Program-made: the position numbers and the translations under genes
Notes under the pieces: generated by a model
The model's database searches: none
Told to the model about the DNA's origin: nothing
Seen by the model: only the letters and a program-made list of their open reading frames with translations
In this document: positions 15,995-25,436 of the stretch, piece after piece
How the letters are laid out: every line of letters begins with the position of its first letter
Numbering within the stretch: position 1 is the stretch's first letter
Source of the DNA: Streptomyces sp. NBC_00443
GTDB lineage: Bacteria; Actinomycetota; Actinomycetes; Streptomycetales; Streptomycetaceae
Length of the DNA: 64,000 bases
Reading direction: 5' to 3'
NCBI RefSeq assembly: GCF_036014175.1
Contig: NZ_CP107917.1
Location: 5,146,001 to 5,210,000, forward strand

Positions 15995-17694
15995 CCTCGC
16001 CCCCGCCCCCGGCAGGGACGGTCCTGCGCATCGGCAACGCCTCCGGCTTCTACGGCGACCGCTTCGACGCCATGCGCGAGATGCTCACCGGCGGCGAACT
16101 GGACGTCCTCACCGGTGACTACCTCGCCGAACTCACCATGCTGATCCTCGGCCGGGACCGGCTGAAGGACCCCGGCGCCGGATACGCCCGCACCTTCCTG
16201 CGCCAGCTGGAGGAGTGCCTGGGGCTCGCGCACGAGCGGGGCGTCAGGATCGTCGCCAACGCGGGCGGGCTCAACCCGGCCGGACTCGCCGACGCCGTAA
16301 GGAAGTTGGCGGACCGGCTCGGCATCCCCGTACGCGTCGCCCATGTCGAGGGAGACGACCTCAAGGACCGGCACCCGGACAGCCTCGCCGCCCACGCCTA
16401 CCTCGGGGGTTTCGGCATCGCCGCCTGTCTGAGCGAGGGCGCGGACATCGTCGTCACCGGGCGGGTGACGGACGCGGCCCTGGTCACCGGGCCCGCGGCC
16501 GCCCGCTTCGGGTGGGGCCCCGGCGACCACGACCGGCTCGCGGGCGCCGTGGTCGCCGGACATGTGCTGGAGTGCGGGGCACAGGCGACCGGCGGCAACT
16601 ACGCGTTCTTCGACGAGGGCGGCGCCACCCGCCCCGGCTTCCCGCTCGCCGAGCTCCACGAGGACGGCACCTGCGTCATCACCAAGCATCCCGGCACCGG
16701 CGGCCTCGTGGACGTCGGCACGGTGACCGCCCAGCTGCTGTACGAGACCGGCGGTGCCCGGTACGCCGGACCGGACGTCACCGCCCGGCTGGACACCGTA
16801 CGGCTCACGCAGGACGGTACCGACCGCGTCCGTATCGAGGGCGTACGGGGTGAGGCCCCGCCCCCGACACTCAAGGTCGGCCTCAATCGCCTCGGCGGCT
16901 TCCGCAACGAGGTCGTCTTCGTGCTGACCGGACTGGAGATCGAGGCGAAAGCCTCTCTTGTGCGGCGGCAGATGAGTGAGGCGTTCGCCAAGTCGCGGCC
17001 CGCCGAGGTTCGTTGGGATCTGGTCCGCACCGACCAGCCCGACGCCTCCACCGAGGAGACCGCGAGCGCGCTGCTCCGGCTGGTCGTACGGGACCACGAC
17101 CAGGAGAAGGTCGGCCGGGTGCTGAGCGGCGCCGCTGTGGAGCTGGCGCTCGCCAGCTACCCCGGCTTCCATGTGCTTTCGCCACCGGGAAAGGGCACCC
17201 CGTATGGGGTCTTCGAGGATGTGTACGTCCCCCACGGTGCCGTCGACCATGTGGCAGTCCTCCACGACGGCCGCCGTATCCCCGTGCCGCCGGCCCACGA
17301 CACCCTCGTACTGGAAGAAGCGCCGCAACCACCGCTGCCCGAGCCCCCGCTCGCTGCGGAGCCGACCCGTCGCGCCCCGCTCGGCCTCGTCGCCGGCGCC
17401 CGTAGCGGCGACAAGGGCGGGAACGCCAACGTCGGCGTGTGGGCGCGGACGGACGACGCCTGGCGCTGGCTCGCGCACGAGCTCACGGTCGAGCGGTTCC
17501 AGGAGCTGATTCCCGAGAGCCGCCGGCTGAAGGTCACCCGGCACCCCCTCCCCAACCTCCGCGCCCTCAACTTCGTCGTCGAGGGCATCCTCGGCGAGGG
17601 CGTCGCCGCCCAGCACCGCTTCGACCCGCAGGCCAAGGCCCTCGGCGAATGGCTGCGCTCTCGTCACCTGGACATCCCGGAGAGTCTGCTGTGA
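15991..17694 (+). CDS. AtuA-like protein (DUF1446), acyclic terpene/branched acyl-CoA catabolism
   Basis: A 567-residue protein of the AtuA family (acyclic terpene utilisation). It opens with LRIGNASGFYGDRFDAM and includes LDVLTGDYLAELTM, RIVANAGGLNPAGLADAV, GADIVVTGRVTDAALVTGP and GGNYAFFDEG, all characteristic. The C-terminal part (LVAGARSGDKGGNANVGVWAR) is the AtuA C-terminal domain. The biochemical role of the family is not well defined; in Pseudomonas it belongs to citronellol/geraniol degradation. Both ends overlap neighbours by four bases, placing it firmly in the operon with the carboxylase. Confidence 0.85.
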   Translation: MTSPPPPAGTVLRIGNASGFYGDRFDAMREMLTGGELDVLTGDYLAELTMLILGRDRLKDPGAGYARTFLRQLEECLGLAHERGVRIVANAGGLNPAGLADAVRKLADRLGIPVRVAHVEGDDLKDRHPDSLAAHAYLGGFGIAACLSEGADIVVTGRVTDAALVTGPAAARFGWGPGDHDRLAGAVVAGHVLECGAQATGGNYAFFDEGGATRPGFPLAELHEDGTCVITKHPGTGGLVDVGTVTAQLLYETGGARYAGPDVTARLDTVRLTQDGTDRVRIEGVRGEAPPPTLKVGLNRLGGFRNEVVFVLTGLEIEAKASLVRRQMSEAFAKSRPAEVRWDLVRTDQPDASTEETASALLRLVVRDHDQEKVGRVLSGAAVELALASYPGFHVLSPPGKGTPYGVFEDVYVPHGAVDHVAVLHDGRRIPVPPAHDTLVLEEAPQPPLPEPPLAAEPTRRAPLGLVAGARSGDKGGNANVGVWARTDDAWRWLAHELTVERFQELIPESRRLKVTRHPLPNLRALNFVVEGILGEGVAAQHRFDPQAKALGEWLRSRHLDIPESLL

Positions 17695-19289
17695 CCGTCC
17701 TGCCCTCCACCCTGGACACCAACGGCCCCGACTACCGAGCCCACCGCGAGACCATGCTCGCCAAGCTCGCCGACCTCGACACCGAGCACACCAAGGCGCT
17801 CGCCGGAGGCGGCCCCAAGTACGTCGAACGGCATCGGGGGCGCGGCAAGCTGCTCGCCCGCGAGCGCATCGAGCTGCTCCTCGACCCCGACACGCCCTTC
17901 CTGGAGCTGTCCCCGCTGGCCGCCTGGGGCAGCGACTACGCCGTCGGCGCGTCCCTCGTCACCGGCATCGGCGTCGTCGAGGGTGTGGAGTGCCTGATCA
18001 CGGCCAACGACCCGACCGTGCGCGGGGGAGCGAGCAATCCCTGGTCGCTGAAGAAGGCCCTTCGGGCGAACGACATCGCGCTCGCCAACCGGCTGCCCGT
18101 CGTCAACCTCGTCGAGTCGGGCGGAGCCGATCTCCCCTCCCAGAAGGAGATCTTCATCCCCGGGGGCGCCATCTTCCGGGACCTGACGCGGCTGTCGGCG
18201 GCCGGCATCCCCACTGTCGCGGTCGTCTTCGGCAACTCGACGGCCGGCGGCGCGTACGTCCCCGGCATGTCCGACCACGTGATCATGGTCAAGGAACGCG
18301 CCAAGGTGTTCCTCGGCGGCCCGCCCCTGGTGAAGATGGCGACCGGCGAGGAGAGCGACGACGAGTCGCTGGGCGGCGCGGAGATGCACGCGCGCGTGTC
18401 GGGCCTCGCGGACTATTTCGCCGTGGACGAACCGGACGCGCTGCGGCAGGCGCGGCGCGTGGTCGCCCGGCTCAATCACCGCAAGGCGTACGGCGATCCG
18501 GGCCCCGCCGAACCCCCCAAGTACTCCGCCGACGAACTCCTCGGCATCGTCCCCCGCGACCTCAAGACCCCCTTCGACCCGCGCGAGGTGATCGCCCGGA
18601 TCGTCGACGCCTCCGACTTCGACGAGTTCAAGCCGATGTACGGCACGAGCCTGACCACCGGCTGGGCGGCCCTGCACGGCTATCCGATCGGCGTGCTGGC
18701 GAACGCCCAGGGGGTCCTGTTCAGCGAGGAGTCCCAGAAGGCGGCCCAGTTCATCCAACTGGCCAACCAGCGCGACATCCCGCTTCTCTTCCTGCACAAC
18801 ACCACCGGCTACATGGTGGGCAGCCAGTACGAGCAGGGCGGCATCATCAAGCACGGCGCGATGATGATCAACGCGGTCAGCAACAGCCGTGTGCCCCATC
18901 TCTCCGTCCTCATGGGCGCGTCCTACGGCGCCGGCCACTACGGCATGTGCGGCCGCGCCTACGACCCCCGCTTCCTCTTCGCCTGGCCCAGCGCCAAGTC
19001 GGCCGTCATGGGCCCCCAGCAGCTCGCCGGCGTGCTGTCGATCGTCGCCCGGCAGTCCGCGGCCGCCAAGGGGCAGCCGTACGACGAGGAGGGGGACGCG
19101 GCGCTGCGCGCCATGGTGGAGCAGCAGATCGAGTCGGAGTCGCTGCCCATGTTCCTGTCGGGGCGGCTGTACGACGACGGCGTCATTGATCCGCGCGACA
19201 CCCGCACCGTCCTCGGTATGTGCCTGTCCGCCCTCCACACGGCCCCCTACGAGGGCGCACGCGGTGGCTTCGGCGTCTTCCGGATGTGA
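17691..19289 (+). CDS. Acyl-CoA carboxylase carboxyltransferase (beta) subunit
   Basis: A 532-residue carboxyltransferase of the methylcrotonyl/geranyl-CoA carboxylase type. It has two crotonase-like halves: KLLARERIELLLDPDTPFLE and NDPTVRGGASNPWSLKK in the first, and FSEESQKAAQFIQLANQ, LLFLHNTTGYMVG and MGASYGAGHYGMCGRAYDPR in the second. It transfers CO2 from carboxybiotin on the next gene's product to a branched enoyl-CoA. Being next to an AtuA homologue favours a geranyl-CoA or related terpenoid substrate over 3-methylcrotonyl-CoA, but this is inference. The GTG start overlaps the AtuA stop. Confidence 0.9.
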   Translation: MTVLPSTLDTNGPDYRAHRETMLAKLADLDTEHTKALAGGGPKYVERHRGRGKLLARERIELLLDPDTPFLELSPLAAWGSDYAVGASLVTGIGVVEGVECLITANDPTVRGGASNPWSLKKALRANDIALANRLPVVNLVESGGADLPSQKEIFIPGGAIFRDLTRLSAAGIPTVAVVFGNSTAGGAYVPGMSDHVIMVKERAKVFLGGPPLVKMATGEESDDESLGGAEMHARVSGLADYFAVDEPDALRQARRVVARLNHRKAYGDPGPAEPPKYSADELLGIVPRDLKTPFDPREVIARIVDASDFDEFKPMYGTSLTTGWAALHGYPIGVLANAQGVLFSEESQKAAQFIQLANQRDIPLLFLHNTTGYMVGSQYEQGGIIKHGAMMINAVSNSRVPHLSVLMGASYGAGHYGMCGRAYDPRFLFAWPSAKSAVMGPQQLAGVLSIVARQSAAAKGQPYDEEGDAALRAMVEQQIESESLPMFLSGRLYDDGVIDPRDTRTVLGMCLSALHTAPYEGARGGFGVFRM

Positions 19290-19396
19290 GGCCCCTTTTG
19301 CGGCTAAACCGCCGCCGCTCTCGCGGACCTGGTTGCTCGCCGCGGTGGTTCCTCAGTTGATGGTTGCGGTGATCTAGTGGAAAGAGAACACTCCTC

Positions 19397-21241
19397 ATGA
19401 TCAGAAAACTTCTGGTCGCCAACCGGGGCGAGATCGCCTGCCGCGTCTTCCGCACCTGCCGTGAGCTGGGAATCCGGACGGTGGCCGTGTACTCGGACGC
19501 CGACGCGAACGCCCTCCACGCGCGCGTGGCCGACACGGCCGTACGGCTGCCGGGAGCGGCGCCGGCCGACACGTACCTGGACGCCGGACTGATCGTGAAG
19601 GCGGCCGTGGCGTCCGGCGCGGACGCCGTGCACCCCGGCTACGGCTTCCTCTCCGAGAACGCCGACTTCGCACGCGCCGTCCTCGACGCGGGACTGGTCT
19701 GGATCGGCCCGCCGCCGGAGGCCATCGAGGCGATGGCATCCAAGACGCGGGCGAAGGAGCTGATGGGGCTGGCCCCCCTGGGGGAGGTCACCGAGGCCGA
19801 CCTCCCCGTCCTGGTGAAGGCGGCCGCGGGCGGCGGAGGGCGCGGCATGCGGATCGTGCGCCGTCTGGAGGACCTGAGCGCCGCCCTCGTCAGCGCCCGC
19901 TCCGAGGCCGCGAGCGCCTTCGGCGACGGCGAGGTCTTCGTCGAGCCGTACGTCGAGAACGGCCGCCACGTCGAGGTCCAGATCCTCGCCGACACCCACG
20001 GCACGGTCTGGGCCCTCGGCACCCGGGACTGCTCCCTGCAGCGCCGCCACCAGAAGGTGATCGAGGAGTCCCCGGCGCCCGGACTCCCCGCGCAGCTCAC
20101 CGACGAGCTGCACGCGCTGGCCGTGCGCGCCGCCCGCGCGGTCGACTACGTCGGCGCCGGCACGGTCGAGTTCCTGGTGGCCGGCGACAAGGCCCACTTC
20201 CTGGAGATGAACACCCGCCTCCAGGTCGAACACCCCGTGACGGAAGCCGTCTTCACCATCGACCTGGTCGCCGAACAGATCCGCGTCGCCGAAGGCCACG
20301 CCCTCGCCGACGACCCGCCACGCGCGCGCGGCCACGCCGTCGAGGCCCGCCTCTACGCCGAGGACCCGGCCCGCGACTGGGCCCCGCAGACCGGCACACT
20401 GCACCGGTTCGCCGTACCCGAGGGCGTCCGGCTGGACACCGGCTTCACCGACGGCGACGACATCGGCGTCCACTACGACCCCATGCTCGCCAAGCTCGTC
20501 GCCCACGCACCCACGCGCGCGGAGGCGGTCCGCAAGCTCGCCGGCGCCCTGGACCGGGCGACGCTGCACGGCCCGGTCACCAACCGGGACCTCCTCGTAC
20601 GCTCCCTGCGCCACGAGGAGTTCACGTCCGCCCGCATGGACACCGGCTTCTACGACCGCCACCTCACCGACCTGGCCTGCTGTGGGACGGGCGACCCGTA
20701 CGCCCCCTTGGCCGCCGCCCTCGCCGACGCCCACGGCCGCTCCCGCTTCGGCGGCTGGCGCAACGTGCCCTCACGGCCGCAGACCAAGCGCTACGAGGCG
20801 GCGGGCGAGGAGATCGAGGTCCACTACCGGCACACGCGCGCGGGCCTGGAGGCGGACGGGGTGCGCGTCGTACACGCCGAGGCCGCCCTGGTCGTACTCG
20901 AAGTGGACGGCGTACGCAGGAACTTCGAAGTCGCCCGGTACGGCGACGAGATCCACGTCAACGCCACCCGCCTCACCGCCCTGCCCCGCTTCCCCGACCC
21001 GACGGCCCAGCACGCGCCGGGCTCCCTCCTGGCCCCCATGCCGGGGACGGTCGTCCGTGTGGCCGAAGGCCTGACCGAGGGGGCGGCCGTGGACGCCGGC
21101 CAACCGCTGCTGTGGCTGGAGGCGATGAAGATGGAGCACAAGATCACAGCGCCGGTCACAGGAGCGCTGAGCGCCTTGCATGTGGTACCCGGCCAACAGG
21201 TAACGGTCGGCTCCTTGCTGGCAGTAGTGCAGGAGACCTAA
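19397..21241 (+). CDS. Acyl-CoA carboxylase alpha subunit (biotin carboxylase plus biotin carrier)
   Basis: A 614-residue protein. The biotin carboxylase domain starts IRKLLVANRGEIACRVFRT and contains HPGYGFLSENADFA, KAAAGGGGRGMR, FLEMNTRLQVEHPVTE and RLYAEDPARDW. The carrier domain has the biotinylation motif EAMKMEH with the target lysine at about residue 578. The region between the ATP-grasp subdomains (KTRAKELMGLAPLGEVTEAD) is shorter than in most homologues. The ATG follows AAAGAGAACACTCCTC. The 107-bp gap before it is the largest within the operon and could hold an internal promoter, though I see no clear one. Confidence 0.92.
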   Translation: MIRKLLVANRGEIACRVFRTCRELGIRTVAVYSDADANALHARVADTAVRLPGAAPADTYLDAGLIVKAAVASGADAVHPGYGFLSENADFARAVLDAGLVWIGPPPEAIEAMASKTRAKELMGLAPLGEVTEADLPVLVKAAAGGGGRGMRIVRRLEDLSAALVSARSEAASAFGDGEVFVEPYVENGRHVEVQILADTHGTVWALGTRDCSLQRRHQKVIEESPAPGLPAQLTDELHALAVRAARAVDYVGAGTVEFLVAGDKAHFLEMNTRLQVEHPVTEAVFTIDLVAEQIRVAEGHALADDPPRARGHAVEARLYAEDPARDWAPQTGTLHRFAVPEGVRLDTGFTDGDDIGVHYDPMLAKLVAHAPTRAEAVRKLAGALDRATLHGPVTNRDLLVRSLRHEEFTSARMDTGFYDRHLTDLACCGTGDPYAPLAAALADAHGRSRFGGWRNVPSRPQTKRYEAAGEEIEVHYRHTRAGLEADGVRVVHAEAALVVLEVDGVRRNFEVARYGDEIHVNATRLTALPRFPDPTAQHAPGSLLAPMPGTVVRVAEGLTEGAAVDAGQPLLWLEAMKMEHKITAPVTGALSALHVVPGQQVTVGSLLAVVQET

Positions 21242-21309
21242 GGGGCGCGGGACTGTATCGATATGCGGCTACCGCCGCGTGAGCGCGACCAGCCACAGAC
21301 AACCCGCAC
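21241..21309 (+). repeat. Dispersed intergenic repeat, copy 1
   Basis: AGGGGCGCGGGACTGTATCG, then ATATGCGGCTACCGCCGCGT, then GAGCGCGACCAGCCAC lie between the carboxylase and acyl-CoA dehydrogenase genes. Related copies occur near 35.3, 37.8 and 45.3 kb. Confidence 0.75.
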
Positions 21310-21323
21310 CCGGAAGGAGTCCC

Positions 21324-22463
21324 ATGCCCACCACTCTCGAAACCGAGGAACACAAGGCCCTACGAGCCGCCGTAGCCGCCCTCGGCAAACGCCACGGCCG
21401 CACCTACGACCGAGAAGAGCTCTGGTCCGAAGCAGCCAAGCTCGGATACCTCGGCGTCAACCTGCCGGAGGCATACGGCGGCGGAGGCGGCGGAATCGCC
21501 GAACTCTCCATCGTCTTGGAAGAACTGGGCGCCGCTGGCTGCCCCTTGCTGATGATGGTCGTGTCACCCGCCATCTGCGGCACAGTGATCGCCCGCTTCG
21601 GCACGGAAGCCCAAAAACAGGAGTGGCTCCCCGCCCTCGCCGACGGCACCCGCACCATGGCCTTCGGCATCACAGAACCCGACGCCGGCTCCAACAGCCA
21701 CCGCATCACGACCACGGCTCACCGCGACCCGGACACCGGAGACTGGCTCCTCACCGGCCGCAAGGTCTTCATCTCCGGCGTCGACATCGCGGACGCGACC
21801 CTCATCGTCGGCCGCACCGAGGACGCCCGTACCGGCAGCCTCAAGCCCTGCCTGTTCATCGTCCCGCGCGACGCCGAAGGCTTCACACGCCGCCAGATCG
21901 ACATGGAACTGAGCGCCGCGGAGAAGCAGTTCGAGCTGACCCTCGACGACGTACGGCTCCCCGCCGACGCCCTGGTCGGCGACGAGGACGCGGGTCTGCT
22001 CCAGCTCTTCGCCGGCCTCAACCCCGAACGCATCATGACGGCCGCCTTCGCGATCGGCATGGGCCGGTACGCCCTCGCGCGTGCCGTCGAGTACGCGCGC
22101 GACCGCACCGTCTGGAAGGCACCCATCGGCGCCCACCAGGCCATCGCACACCCCCTCGCCCAGGCGCACATCGACCTCGAACTGGCCCGCCTGATGATGC
22201 AGAAGGCGGCCTACCTGTACGACGCCGGTGACGACGTCGGCGCGGGTGAGGCCGCCAACATGGCCAAGTACGCGGCCGGGGAGGCCTGCGTGAAGGCCGT
22301 CGACCAGGCCGTGCACACCCTCGGCGGCAACGGGCTCACCCGCGAATTCGGCCTCGCCTCGTTGATAACCGCGGCGCGCGTGTCTCGTATTGCTCCGGTG
22401 AGCCGGGAGATGATTCTCAACTACGTCTCCCACCAGACCCTGGGCCTGCCCAAGTCGTACTGA
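21324..22463 (+). CDS. Acyl-CoA dehydrogenase
   Basis: A 379-residue flavoenzyme for alpha,beta-oxidation of an acyl-CoA, in three ACAD domains. Motifs are FGITEPDAGSNSHRI (substrate/FAD loop), TGRKVFISGVDIAD, RTVWKAPIGAHQAIAHPLAQ and the C-terminal VHTLGGNGLTREFG. ATG 21324 follows GGAAGGAG. In an AtuA/carboxylase operon it would act before the carboxylase step, as citronellyl-CoA or isovaleryl-CoA dehydrogenases do. The exact substrate cannot be read. Confidence 0.9.
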   Translation: MPTTLETEEHKALRAAVAALGKRHGRTYDREELWSEAAKLGYLGVNLPEAYGGGGGGIAELSIVLEELGAAGCPLLMMVVSPAICGTVIARFGTEAQKQEWLPALADGTRTMAFGITEPDAGSNSHRITTTAHRDPDTGDWLLTGRKVFISGVDIADATLIVGRTEDARTGSLKPCLFIVPRDAEGFTRRQIDMELSAAEKQFELTLDDVRLPADALVGDEDAGLLQLFAGLNPERIMTAAFAIGMGRYALARAVEYARDRTVWKAPIGAHQAIAHPLAQAHIDLELARLMMQKAAYLYDAGDDVGAGEAANMAKYAAGEACVKAVDQAVHTLGGNGLTREFGLASLITAARVSRIAPVSREMILNYVSHQTLGLPKSY

Positions 22464-22500
22464 CGGGCACCCTGTCGGCACCGTGTCGCGAGGAGGAACC

Positions 22501-24078
22501 GTGTTCCGCAGCGAGTACGCAGACGTCCCGGCCGTAGAACTCCCCATCCACGAATTCGTGCTGGGCCGGGCTGCCGAGTTCGGTGACGCACCCGCGCTCA
22601 TCGACGGCACGGACGGCACCACCCTCACGTACGAGCAACTCGACCGCTTCCACCGGCGGGTGGCAGCCGGCCTGGCCGAGGCGGGCGTCCGCAAGGGCGA
22701 CGTCCTCGCCCTGCACAGCCCCAACACGGTCGCCTTCCCGACCGCGTTCTACGCCGCCACACGCGCGGGTGCCTCGGTCACGACCGTGCACCCGCTCGCC
22801 ACGCCCGAGGAGTTCGCCAAGCAGCTGAAGGACTCGGCGGCCCGCTGGATCGTCACCGTCTCACCGCTGCTGGAGGCGGCACGCCGGGCCGCCGAACTCG
22901 CGGGCGGCGTGCAGGAGATCTTCGTGTGCGACGCCGCGCCCGGACACCGGTCGCTCCTCGACATGCTCGCGTCCGCCGCCCCCGAACCGCAGGTCGACGT
23001 CGACCCGGCGGCGGACGTCGCGGCTCTGCCGTACTCCTCCGGCACGACCGGCATCCCCAAGGGCGTGATGCTCACCCACCGCCAGATCGCCACGAACCTG
23101 GCCCAGCTCGAACCCGCGATATCCGCCGGCCCCGGCGACCGCATCCTCGCCGTGCTGCCCTTCTTCCACATCTACGGCCTGACCGCCCTGATGAACGCGC
23201 CCCTGAGGCTGGGCGCGACGGTCGTCGTGCTGCCCCGCTTCGACCTGGAGACCTTCCTCGCCGCCATCCAGAACCACCGCATCACCGGCCTGTACGTGGC
23301 CCCGCCGATCGTCCTGGCCCTCGCCAAGCACCCACTGGTCGCCCAGTACGACCTGTCGTCCTTGAAGTACATCATCAGCGCCGCCGCGCCCCTGGACGCC
23401 AAGCTCGCGGCCGCCTGCTCGCAGCGCCTCGGCCTGCCGCCGGTCGGCCAGGCGTACGGCATGACGGAACTGTCCCCCGGCACCCACGTCGTCCCCCTGG
23501 CCGCCATGCACGACGCGCCCGCCGGAACCGTCGGCAAGCTCATCGCCGGCACCGAGATGCGCATCGTCTCCCTCGACGACCCCGACAAGGACCTCGGCGC
23601 CGGCGAGTCCGGCGAGATCCTCATCCGCGGCCCCCAGGTCATGAAGGGCTACCTCGGCCGCCCCGACGCCACCGCCGCGATGATCGACACCGACGGCTGG
23701 CTGCACACCGGCGACGTGGGCCATGCGGACGAGAACGGCTGGCTGTTCGTCGTGGACCGCGTCAAGGAACTCATCAAGTACAAGGGCTTCCAGGTGGCCC
23801 CCGCCGAACTGGAGGCCCTCCTGCTCACCCACCCCGGCATCGCCGACGCGGCGGTCATCGGCGTCTACAACGACGACGGCAACGAGGTCCCGCACGCGTA
23901 CGTGGTCCGCCAGCCGACCGTCACCGGCCTCTCCGAAGGGGAGGTCATGATGTACGTCGCCGAACAGGTCGCCCCTTACAAGCGCGTCCGTCAGGTCACG
24001 TTCATAGACGGCGTCCCGAGGGCCGCCTCCGGCAAGATCCTGCGCCGCGAACTGCGGGCACTCAGGGAGGACATGTGA
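22501..24078 (+). CDS. 4-coumarate:CoA ligase-like acyl-CoA synthetase
   Basis: A 525-residue adenylate-forming enzyme that activates a carboxylic acid to its CoA thioester. Motifs are the P-loop YSSGTTGIPKGVMLTH, QAYGMTELSPGTH, GWLHTGDVGHADENGWLFVV, VKELIKYKGFQVAPAELE and the catalytic lysine in PRAASGKILRREL. S. coelicolor has a studied homologue of this class active on cinnamates. GTG 22501 directly follows CGAGGAGGAACC. Here it probably activates the acid that feeds the operon's dehydrogenase. It overlaps the hydratase gene by four bases. Confidence 0.9.
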   Translation: MFRSEYADVPAVELPIHEFVLGRAAEFGDAPALIDGTDGTTLTYEQLDRFHRRVAAGLAEAGVRKGDVLALHSPNTVAFPTAFYAATRAGASVTTVHPLATPEEFAKQLKDSAARWIVTVSPLLEAARRAAELAGGVQEIFVCDAAPGHRSLLDMLASAAPEPQVDVDPAADVAALPYSSGTTGIPKGVMLTHRQIATNLAQLEPAISAGPGDRILAVLPFFHIYGLTALMNAPLRLGATVVVLPRFDLETFLAAIQNHRITGLYVAPPIVLALAKHPLVAQYDLSSLKYIISAAAPLDAKLAAACSQRLGLPPVGQAYGMTELSPGTHVVPLAAMHDAPAGTVGKLIAGTEMRIVSLDDPDKDLGAGESGEILIRGPQVMKGYLGRPDATAAMIDTDGWLHTGDVGHADENGWLFVVDRVKELIKYKGFQVAPAELEALLLTHPGIADAAVIGVYNDDGNEVPHAYVVRQPTVTGLSEGEVMMYVAEQVAPYKRVRQVTFIDGVPRAASGKILRRELRALREDM

Positions 24079-24809
24079 CGCTGCTCGGCCGTACACGCGC
24101 GCGGGGCGTCGAGACCCTCACCCTCGACTCCCCGGACAACCGCAACGCGCTCTCGGCGGCCCTCGTGGGCGAGCTGACCGACGCGCTGGCGGACTGCGCC
24201 AAGGACGCCGGCGTACGCGCGATCGTCCTCACCCACACCGGCAACACGTTCAGCGCGGGAGCGGACCTGCGTGACCCGCCCCCGCCGGACGCGCTGGTGG
24301 CGCTGCTGAGGCAGATCGTCGAACTGCCCAAACCGGTCGTCGCCCGCGTCACCGGCCACGTACGCGCGGGTGGCCTGGGCCTGCTCGCGGCCTGCGACAT
24401 CTCGGCCGCCTCCCTCCAGGCCACCTTCGCCTTCACGGAGGTCCACATCGGCGTCGCCCCCGCGGTGATCTCACTGCCCCTCCTGCCCCGCACGGACCCC
24501 CGCGCCCTGGCCCGCTACTACCTCACCGGCGAACGCTTCACGGCGCCGGAGGCAGCCCGCATCGGCCTGCTCACCACCGCGGGCGAGGACGTCGACGAGG
24601 CACTGACCCCCGTCCTGGACGGCCTGCGCCGCGCCTCCCCCCAGGCCCTGGCCGAGACGAAAACGCTGCTCACGGCTAAGGTGCTGGAAGCCTTCGACCG
24701 GGACGCGGCGGACCTGACCGCGCTCTCGGCCCGGCTGTTCTCCTCCGACCAGGCCCATGAGGGGATGACGGCCTTCCTCGAAAGACGGGATCCCGCATGG
24801 GTGGTGTGA
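24075..24809 (+). CDS. Enoyl-CoA hydratase/isomerase-family protein
   Basis: A 244-residue crotonase-fold protein. The oxyanion-hole segments are FSAGADLRDP and HVRAGGLGLLAACDI. The usual second catalytic glutamate region reads FTEVHIGVAPAV. It would hydrate an enoyl-CoA or act on the branched product of the carboxylase. The GTG overlaps the ligase stop, and the 3' end overlaps the TetR start by 13 bases, so it is tightly embedded in the operon. Confidence 0.88.
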   Translation: MTLLGRTRARGVETLTLDSPDNRNALSAALVGELTDALADCAKDAGVRAIVLTHTGNTFSAGADLRDPPPPDALVALLRQIVELPKPVVARVTGHVRAGGLGLLAACDISAASLQATFAFTEVHIGVAPAVISLPLLPRTDPRALARYYLTGERFTAPEAARIGLLTTAGEDVDEALTPVLDGLRRASPQALAETKTLLTAKVLEAFDRDAADLTALSARLFSSDQAHEGMTAFLERRDPAWVV

Positions 24810-25420
24810 CCACAGTCGGCGACCGCGCGGACCGCGCCGAGCGCGTACCGAAGCAGGACCGCAGCCGCGCCACCCGGCAACGCCTCCTGGAAGCCGCCGT
24901 GGCCTGCCTCGCCGAACACGGCTGGGCGGGCTCCACGGTCTCCGTCGTCGCCGAACGCGCCGGTGTCTCCCGCGGCGCCGCCCAGCACCACTTCCCGACC
25001 CGCGAGGACCTCTTCACGGCGGCGGTCGAGTACGTCGCCGAGGAACGCTCGACGGCCCTGCGCGCCCTGTTCCCGCAGGGCGCGGCGGGCGACCGGCGCG
25101 AGGTCGTCTCCGCCCTCGTGGACCTCTACACGGGCCCCCTGTTCCGCGCGGCCCTGCACCTTTGGGTGGCCGCCTCCAACGAGGATCAGCTACGGACGCG
25201 GGTCACGGAGCTGGAGGCCCGCGTCGGCCGCGAGACCCACCGGATAGCCGTTGACCTGCTGGGCGCGGACGAATCCCGCCCCGGCGTGCGGGAGACGGTC
25301 CAGGGCCTGCTGGACATGGCCCGCGGCCTGGGTCTCGCCAACCTCCTCACCGACGACGCGGCCCGCCGCGACCGCGTGGTGACGCAATGGGCGGTGCTGC
25401 TGGAGGAGGCGCTGGGCTGA
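24797..25420 (+). CDS. TetR-family regulator closing the catabolic operon
   Basis: A 207-residue regulator with an N-terminal helix-turn-helix (TRQRLLEAAVACLAEHGW, VSRGAAQHHFPTREDLFTAAV) and a helical ligand domain. The HHFPTREDL form is typical of regulators of aromatic or branched acyl-CoA catabolism in actinobacteria. As the last operon gene it would be co-induced with its targets. The palindrome at 15108-15121 is the likely operator and an acyl-CoA the likely ligand; both are inference. Confidence 0.85.
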   Translation: MGGVTTVGDRADRAERVPKQDRSRATRQRLLEAAVACLAEHGWAGSTVSVVAERAGVSRGAAQHHFPTREDLFTAAVEYVAEERSTALRALFPQGAAGDRREVVSALVDLYTGPLFRAALHLWVAASNEDQLRTRVTELEARVGRETHRIAVDLLGADESRPGVRETVQGLLDMARGLGLANLLTDDAARRDRVVTQWAVLLEEALG

Positions 25421-25436
25421 GGCGCTGAGCCGCCCG

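Noticed and set aside
15103..17667. An 854-codon minus-strand frame across the AtuA gene
   Set aside because: No ribosome-binding site or domain; it mirrors the codon pattern of the sense gene.
17664..19238. A 524-codon frame antisense to the carboxyltransferase gene
   Set aside because: Shadow of a conserved gene with no family resemblance.
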